This document shows positions 58,081 to 64,000 of a DNA stretch of 64,000 nucleotides, piece after piece. Position 1 is the stretch's first letter. Each line of letters begins with the position of its first letter. A program made the translations under genes and the position numbers. The stretch comes from Phytophthora sp. 'mugwort' (lineage: Eukaryota; Oomycota; Peronosporomycetes; Peronosporales; Peronosporaceae): contig JAUCEF010000001.1 in the NCBI GenBank assembly GCA_033558025.1, positions 2,728,001 to 2,792,000 on the forward strand, read 5' to 3'. Under the pieces are notes generated by a model, which had not been told where the DNA came from, did not search any database, and was given only the letters and a program-made list of their open reading frames with translations.

Positions 58081-61000
58081 CTCCCACTCGACTCGACAGC
58101 CTTCAGCGCTTCGATGCCGAGTTTGCTCCGGAGCACACTGAACTGCGTCGCAGAGATTGGCTTCGTCATGATGTCCGCCAGCATGTCGGTTGTCGAAACA
58201 TACTGCAGCACCACTTGACCGTCTTCCACCTTCTCGCGCACGAAATGGTAGCGAATGTCGATGTGCTTGGTGCGCTTGTGGAATTCGGGATTCTTGGCCA
58301 ACGCGATGGAGCCTTGGTTGTCCTCGTAGATCTTGATTGCTTCATCGCTTGTCATCTCGCCGAGCTCGCACAGGAACACCTTAAGCCACACCGCCTCTTG
58401 TGTCGCCTCCGATAGCGCCATGTACTCAGCTTCCGTCGAAGACAGCGCCACTGTCCGCTGCTTCTTGCTCCTCCAGCTGATGCATCCGCCATTCATCATG
58501 AACGCGTAGCCACTTGTACTTCTTCTTGACTCGATGTCTCCAGCCCAGTCGGCATCTGAATAGCCTTGGGGTCCGTCGTCGCAGCTCGCTTGAAACTCGA
58601 TGCCGTGCGTCTTCGTGCCTTGAATGTACCTGAAGACCCTCTTGAGCGCCTGCCAGTGTGTCGGGCATGGGTCTGCTGCAAACTGGCTGAGAACTCCCAC
58701 TGCTGCTGCGAGGTCCGGGCGTGTGCCTACCATGAGATACATGAGGCATCCCACAGCGTTCCGGTATGGCACGTTTACCATGGTCTCGTTGTGCTTGCAG
58801 CCGCCCTCGCACATGGCCTTGGTCAGCTTGAGGCCCGGATCCTGTGGCGTCTTAACAGGGTTGCTCTTCTCCATGTTGAACTTCTCCAGAATGTCTTTCG
58901 CAAACTTGGTTTGCCGCATCGACACCTTCCCTGTCGTCACATCTTGATCGATTTCCATGCCGAGGAAGTACTTGAGCTGGCCCAGGTCCGTCATCTCGAA
59001 ACGGTCACTGAGCGCCTTCTTCGTCGACTTGAGCAGCTTGTCGTTGTTACTTGCGAGGATCAGGTCGTCGACATATAGCGCCACGAAGATCATGTCTTGG
59101 TCGTCACGCTTGAAGTAGATGCAGTGGTCAGACTCGCACTTCTTGAACCCTAGCTTGAGCATGAGGTCGTCGATGGTCTTGTTCCACATCCGCGGCGACT
59201 GCTTCAAACCGTAAAGAGACCGCTTGAGCTGACAGACATAGTCCGGGTGCTTTTCATCGATGTAGCCGTCCGGCTGTGCCATGTAGATGTCTTCGTCTAA
59301 CAAACCGTTCAGGAAAGCTGTCTTGACATCCATCTGGTGCACCATGAGATTGTACTTGGCCGCCAGACTGAGCAGGATCCTGATCGACGTGAACTTGGCC
59401 ACTGGCGCGAAAGTCTCGTCGTAGTCGATGCCGTACTTCTGCGAAAATCCCTTGGCCACCAGGCGCGCCTTGAACCGTTCGATCTCTCCAGCCTGGTTCT
59501 CCTTCACACGGAACACCCATCGGTTGCCGATTGCCTTGCGTCCTTTTGGCAGCGGCACGAGGATCCACGTCTCGTTCTTGCGGAGCGACTCGACCTCCGA
59601 GTCACACGCCTCTTTCCACTTGACTGCGTCGCTGGATTCCATCGCCGACTTGAACGTGGTCGGCATTTCTCCCACTGAATTCACGACGTATGCAGCTTCG
59701 AAGTCTTGACTTTCTTGAGCCGCAGCCGACATCTCGTCCAGAGTCAGGTGTCGACTCTGCCGCTTGGCACTTGGAACTTCCACAGCTTCTTCCAGCGACT
59801 GCGTCCGCGGGTGTCGCTTGCTGCCTGGTTCAAAACCTTCGTCCCGCGCTGCTTCTTCGTCTTCTTCTTCTTTGTCGTCTTCATCCGACTGCAACGAATC
59901 TTGATCCGTCGTCTCTTCATCTTGAATGACCACCACCTCCCTCTGATGGTAGTCACGTCTCCCACTGTCGAAGACGTCTTCCATGAACTGCGCGTCGCGG
60001 CTCACCAGCACGCGACCGCTCTTGGTCTCTTCGAAACGGTACGCTTTCTCATGCTCCGAGTATCCCAGGAACCGACAGCGCACCGACCGAGCGTCAAACT
60101 TGGTGCGCTTCTCCTTCGGCACGTGCACGTACGCGTGGCAACCGAACACCTTGAGGTTCGCTAGCAGCGGTTTCTTGCCTGTCCAAACCTGGTGCGGCGA
60201 CTTGTCGTGGTTGATGGCACGCGTCGGACACCGATTACGGAGGAACGTAGCTGTCACGACAGCTTCACCCCAATACGTCTTGGGCAATCCAGCATGTTCC
60301 AGCATGCAGCGCGCACACTCCACCAACGTCCGGTTCATGCGCTCGGCGACTCCGTTCAGCTGAGGCGTGTATGGCGGCGTGAACTTCTGCATGATACCAC
60401 GGTCCGCACAGAACTTGGCCATCTCACCCGAAGTGTACTCGCCGCCGTTGTCGCTCCGCAGCATTTTCACGCGCTTGCCAGTCTGGGTCTCAGCTAACGC
60501 GACGAATTGCGCGAACTTGTCGGCCACCTCGGACTTGTTGCGCAGCAAGTACACCACACAGAAGTGCGACTTGTCATCGATAAACGTGACAAAATAGCGC
60601 TTGCCTCCAAAGGTCGGCGTCTGCATGGGACCGCATACATCACTGTGTACGACTTCTAGCACTTGCTTGGCACGGTTTGGCGACGTCTTCATGTAGCTTA
60701 CTCGCGTTTGCTTGCCGAGTGAGCATCCGTCGCACAGCTCCCACTGCTTCACCGACGCCATGTCGATACCAACACCGTAGCCCTTCTTGACGATGGCGTC
60801 TAGACCGCCATGGCCGATGTGACCAAGTCGAAGGTGCCAGAGGTACGACGTGGTGTCCCCTTGGCGATCCTTCGAACTTGCCGCATTGGCCTCGTCAGGC
60901 ATCATCGGAGTCATGCACAGCTTGAACAGTCCTTTGCCCTCACGAGCGCCGAGCTTCCACTTGAGACTCTTCGTTTCAGCGAAGCACCCGTCGCTCTCGA

Positions 61001-62162
61001 AGATAACTGGCCCGACGTCCTTAGTGAACCGACCAACCGAAAACAGGTTGCGCGACAGCTTCGGAATGTGCCACACGTTCGTGAGTACACCCTTCTTCAT
61101 GCCGCGCGGGGTCTTCATCGACATCACAATGTCGCCGGTCGCCACAGCCTGAACCACACCGTCGTCCGCGAGATGCACGTCCACCGGAGAGATCTTCTTG
61201 TAGTTCTTCATGTACTCCTTCGAGTACGTCATGTGCTGCGTCGCACCCGAGTCGACCAGCCACACTCCATTCGACTTGGAGGCACCCGTGTTACCACCAA
61301 CCGAGAAGAGGAAGTCGCCAGAGTCATCTTCACTCTGCGCGACATTCGCTCGTTGCGGCCTCTGCCGCTCCGCGTTCTCGCGGATTCGCACCGGACACTT
61401 GGCGATCCAATGTCCGTGCTCGCCACAGTAGTGACAGGCACTAGTCTTCTGCGCCTGCCGACCCTTGCGCTTGTTGTCGCTTGTCATGAACGCTTGACCT
61501 TGTCCGTGCGCGGTGCCGTCCGTACCGCCACCTTGTTCCTTGCGCTTCATGTCCTCATGAAGCAGCCGAGACGTCACGAGTTCCCACGACAGTGAGTCGG
61601 CTCTCGACTCCAACGCCGTGATCAGGAACTGGTACGACTCGCTCAGACTTCCCAAAAGCGTGATCACCAAGTCGTCCTCGCTGACCGGAGCGCCCACTGC
61701 GTCGAGCTGCTCCGCCAGCGTCTTGATCTTGTTGATGTGCTCCAGCACATCATCACCTTCGTCCATCATCGTCGTGAAGAAACGTCGACGAAGAAAGAGC
61801 TTGTTGGCCAAACTCTTCTTCTCGAAGTGTCCTTCCAGTCTTGACCATGCATCATGCGCGCCACTCGCCGAGCGAACCAGCGGCAGCTGCGAATCCTCCA
61901 TCGCGAGACAGATCATCGCCAGCGCCTTGCGCGACTTCTTCCGAAAGAGCGCTTGATCCGCCGCAGTCTGGCAGTGCTCCAGCTTCACTTCCCCACTTGT
62001 CACTTCCCACAGTTCGCGCTCCTCGAGCACCATCTGCATCTTGAACTTCCACGTGTGGAAGTTAGTTCCGTCGAACTTGTTAATGCGGGCGGTAGTCGAC
62101 GTGGCGTCCATGGCGAAGGCGTAGTCGGGGTCTTGGTCAGGGAAGACGGGGCTTGGGCTCAT
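58038..62162 (-). CDS. B9 Copia gag-pol polyprotein, complete
   Basis: Uninterrupted 1374-codon frame from the ATG in the primer-binding site to a stop 43 bases inside LTR 10. Domain layout and catalytic residues as in B1: CCHC knuckle, VDSGA protease, HHCC and D,D35E integrase, YVDD reverse transcriptase, RNase H. It differs from B1 at scattered residues (for example KALAM for KAPAM, MKRKEQ for MKCKEQ, GEHGHW for GEQGHW). Its LTRs (LTR 10 and LTR 11) are nearly identical. This is the best candidate for a recently active copy. Confidence 0.92.
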   Translation of the reverse strand: MSPSPVFPDQDPDYAFAMDATSTTARINKFDGTNFHTWKFKMQMVLEERELWEVTSGEVKLEHCQTAADQALFRKKSRKALAMICLAMEDSQLPLVRSASGAHDAWSRLEGHFEKKSLANKLFLRRRFFTTMMDEGDDVLEHINKIKTLAEQLDAVGAPVSEDDLVITLLGSLSESYQFLITALESRADSLSWELVTSRLLHEDMKRKEQGGGTDGTAHGQGQAFMTSDNKRKGRQAQKTSACHYCGEHGHWIAKCPVRIRENAERQRPQRANVAQSEDDSGDFLFSVGGNTGASKSNGVWLVDSGATQHMTYSKEYMKNYKKISPVDVHLADDGVVQAVATGDIVMSMKTPRGMKKGVLTNVWHIPKLSRNLFSVGRFTKDVGPVIFESDGCFAETKSLKWKLGAREGKGLFKLCMTPMMPDEANAASSKDRQGDTTSYLWHLRLGHIGHGGLDAIVKKGYGVGIDMASVKQWELCDGCSLGKQTRVSYMKTSPNRAKQVLEVVHSDVCGPMQTPTFGGKRYFVTFIDDKSHFCVVYLLRNKSEVADKFAQFVALAETQTGKRVKMLRSDNGGEYTSGEMAKFCADRGIMQKFTPPYTPQLNGVAERMNRTLVECARCMLEHAGLPKTYWGEAVVTATFLRNRCPTRAINHDKSPHQVWTGKKPLLANLKVFGCHAYVHVPKEKRTKFDARSVRCRFLGYSEHEKAYRFEETKSGRVLVSRDAQFMEDVFDSGRRDYHQREVVVIQDEETTDQDSLQSDEDDKEEEDEEAARDEGFEPGSKRHPRTQSLEEAVEVPSAKRQSRHLTLDEMSAAAQESQDFEAAYVVNSVGEMPTTFKSAMESSDAVKWKEACDSEVESLRKNETWILVPLPKGRKAIGNRWVFRVKENQAGEIERFKARLVAKGFSQKYGIDYDETFAPVAKFTSIRILLSLAAKYNLMVHQMDVKTAFLNGLLDEDIYMAQPDGYIDEKHPDYVCQLKRSLYGLKQSPRMWNKTIDDLMLKLGFKKCESDHCIYFKRDDQDMIFVALYVDDLILASNNDKLLKSTKKALSDRFEMTDLGQLKYFLGMEIDQDVTTGKVSMRQTKFAKDILEKFNMEKSNPVKTPQDPGLKLTKAMCEGGCKHNETMVNVPYRNAVGCLMYLMVGTRPDLAAAVGVLSQFAADPCPTHWQALKRVFRYIQGTKTHGIEFQASCDDGPQGYSDADWAGDIESRRSTSGYAFMMNGGCISWRSKKQRTVALSSTEAEYMALSEATQEAVWLKVFLCELGEMTSDEAIKIYEDNQGSIALAKNPEFHKRTKHIDIRYHFVREKVEDGQVVLQYVSTTDMLADIMTKPISATQFSVLRSKLGIEALKAVESSGSVVKETSRPAAVYR

Positions 62163-62166
62163 AACC

Positions 62167-62520
62167 AAAAGGCTTGGTCACTTGATGGCAAAATGCAAAG
62201 TGATCGATTTAGGTCCTTAGTTCGCAAACTCCTTGCTACCTCTAAGCCTACAGTTCTACCTACTGGGTACACTCTACTGGATTCTCTACTGGATACTGAG
62301 TTACTTCAGCCAATCAGGGAGTGCCACGTAGAGCCCATCATGTACCCACAATCTTGTACCCACCCATGGCGTAATCGTCCGTGGCGTAAACACCGTCCCA
62401 TAAACACCGTGACGTAATCTTCGTCTCGTAATCACAGGATGATTGCGATGCCACTGAGTGAAGGTCATACCGGTATCCTACCGGTATACAGCAGCTGGTC
62501 GAGACGTCTCCTTGACAACA
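62167..62520 (-). repeat. B LTR 11 (5' LTR of B9)
   Basis: 354 bp, minus orientation. Confidence 0.92.
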
Positions 62521-62900
62521 GAACGGAGTCGCCGAGCGCATGAACCGGACGTTGGTGGAGTGTGCGCGTTGCATGCTGGAACATGCTGGATTGCCCAAGA
62601 CGTATTGGGGTGAAGCTGTCGTGACAGCTACATTCCTCCGTAATCGGTGTCCGACGCGTGCCATCAACCACGACAAGTCGCCGCACCAGGTTTGGACAGG
62701 CAAGAAACCGCTGCTAGCGAACCTCAAGGTGTTCGGTTGCCACGCATACGTGCACGTGCCGAAGGAGAAGCGCACCAAGTTTGACGCTCGGTCGGTGCGC
62801 TGTCGGTTCCTGGGATACTCGGAGCATGAGAAAGCGTACCGTTTCGAAGAGACCAAGAGCGGTCGCGTGCTGGTGAGCCGCGACGCGCAGTTTATGGAAG
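62521..62900 (+). pseudogene. Family B integrase fragment (plus strand)
   Basis: 380 bp encoding NGVAERMNRTLVE (catalytic Glu) through the integrase C-terminal part to RDAQFME. Left edge GAACG touches LTR 11; right edge GGAAG touches a family A LTR. A remnant of a B host cut by two insertions. Confidence 0.88.
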
Positions 62901-63250
62901 TGATGAAAGGTATGGATCTTGGACACGAAGCTTGTACGAAGCGGAGGGAGGGACGTCGCAGACGGCGGGACCGGAGCGAAGGCACTTGAGGGGTAGAATG
63001 AAGATTCGAAAGTGATTGAATTGTTGGAGCTTACACCCTACTGTTATAGACACGCGACCCTGCGTCCTATCACCTAGTGCATCTAATCAACCATCACTCA
63101 CCGGTGTTCGTCCAATCATCCTACTCGTCTAATCATCGGTGGCGTAAACAACTTACCGTAATCACCATAATCAACGTGGGTTCGGATTGGACCGGCTCGG
63201 GTTAACCGGTTCACGGCTAATAACTGATACCAAACCGGTAACCGTCAATA
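62901..63250 (-). repeat. A 3' LTR at the right edge
   Basis: 350 bp, minus orientation, nearly identical to 16337-16686. Confidence 0.92.
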
Positions 63251-63257
63251 CGCCCCC

Positions 63258-64000
63258 TCAATGCGAAGTCCCACGAATGCCGAGAGCCGCCGTCAGATCC
63301 GTATGGCGTGGTCCCGCGAGAGCCTTCGTCATGATGTCCGCTAGCATCACAGAAGTCTCGCAGTACTCGAGCTTGACTTCACCGCGCTTCACTTCATCGC
63401 GGATGTGGTGGTACTTGATGTCGATGTGCTTGGCGCGACCGTGGTTTACTGGGTTCTTCGTCATCTTGATGCACGACTGGTTGTCTTCGCGGATCATGAG
63501 CTCGGGTCCAGTCTCATTAGCGGCCGCCAGAATCTCGCGCAGCAGGCGATGAATCCACTTGCCCTCTTGGATCGCCAGACTGAGTGCGATGTACTCCGCC
63601 TCACTCGTAGACAGCGAAACACTTGACTGCTTCTTGCTTCCCCAGCTCACTGGTGCACCCATTAGCATGAACGTGTAGCCGGAAGTCGACTTGCGGTCCG
63701 CGAGGTCGCCAGCCCAGTCCGCGTCCGAGTACCCGCGAAAGTCGATGTTGTCACCCGGCTTGAAGCAGACCCCATGCGTCTTGGTGCCTTGCAGGTAGCG
63801 AAAGATACGCTTGACCGCAACCCAGTGTTCTTCTTGAGGGTTCTCCATGAAGCGCGACGCATAGCCAACGGCGTACGCGATGTCCGGGCGCGTGGCAGTC
63901 ATCAAGTGCATCAGAGCACCAACAGCTTCGCGAAACGGAGCGTTCACCTTGGTCGCTGCGTCACTTGAAATCAGTCGAGTGCTTATGTCGACGGGACTCA
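63258..64000 (-). CDS. Family A pol C-terminus (RNase H), continuing off the window
   Basis: Open minus frame from the window edge to TGA 63258-63260 within the polypurine tract, covering the region before RNase H (AVGALMHLMTATRPDIAYAV) and RNase H (YSDADWAGDL, TSEAEYIAL, REDNQSCIK, HIDIKYHHIRDEV). The upstream part is outside the window, so completeness is unknown. The frameshift shared by A1 and A2 lies beyond the edge. Confidence 0.85.
   Translation of the reverse strand, partial: SPVDISTRLISSDAATKVNAPFREAVGALMHLMTATRPDIAYAVGYASRFMENPQEEHWVAVKRIFRYLQGTKTHGVCFKPGDNIDFRGYSDADWAGDLADRKSTSGYTFMLMGAPVSWGSKKQSSVSLSTSEAEYIALSLAIQEGKWIHRLLREILAAANETGPELMIREDNQSCIKMTKNPVNHGRAKHIDIKYHHIRDEVKRGEVKLEYCETSVMLADIMTKALAGPRHTDLTAALGIRGTSH

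Larger units (their letters stand above)
53283..62520 (-). mobile_element. Head-to-tail array of two family B elements sharing an LTR
   Basis: LTRs at 53283, 57727 and 62167; internal regions of 4090 and 4086 bp. Left junction is GTAAC in B7; right junction is GAACG within a plus-strand B integrase fragment, so the two flanks come from different target sites. Confidence 0.88.

Noticed and set aside
26311..62520. Evenly spaced repeats considered as a CRISPR-like or satellite array
   Set aside because: The repeats are LTRs with primer-binding site, polypurine tract and full gag-pol between them; a tandem retrotransposon array explains them.

Overview
The window looks like eukaryotic, oomycete-type DNA (Phytophthora or a near relative; inferred, no search was run). 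The grounds are a compact pair of intron-free genes at the left edge, a MULE transposase relic, a decayed Ty3/Gypsy polymerase with oomycete-like RT motifs, and more than 50 kb of nested Ty1/Copia elements.

Layout. Positions 1-2250 hold two cellular genes on the minus strand: the 5' part of an unrecognised gene running off the edge, and a seven-transmembrane PAQR/haemolysin-III receptor with an unusual insert of about 190 residues. Positions 2251-7850 are gene-poor, with a frameshifted MULE transposase relic (5195-5905) and a possible solo LTR. Positions 7840-12291 hold a decayed Ser/Pro-rich gag-like reading region (+) running head-on into a decayed Gypsy pol fragment (-). From 12292 to the end everything is Copia, in two families.

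Family A has 350-bp LTRs with ends TATTGA...TCATCA, a ~4.04-kb internal region, and a diverged LTR lineage called A'. Family B has 354/355-bp LTRs with ends TGTTGT...CCTTTT and a 4086-bp internal region. Both have the Copia order gag, protease, integrase, reverse transcriptase, RNase H in one long frame. Both use the same primer-binding site, which resembles the anticodon arm of initiator tRNA-Met and contains the gag-pol start codon. Two family B copies (26665-30750 and 58081-62166) keep a complete 1374-codon frame; the other copies are broken by stops, frameshifts or insertions.

Architecture. A2 (16337-21077) sits inverted inside A1 with a 5-bp GCAAG duplication. Family B copies form head-to-tail arrays sharing LTRs (periods 4440, 4441 x3, 4444 and 4440 bp), and inverted half-copies flank them. 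The same insertion junctions (GCAAG, GTAAC, CGAAG) reappear in inverted orientation kilobases apart. This points to recombination among inverted and direct copies after a few insertions, or to mis-assembly of such repeats. No conserved non-TE accessory system is visible; the most interesting material is the retroelement priming/start-codon overlap and the rearranged nest.
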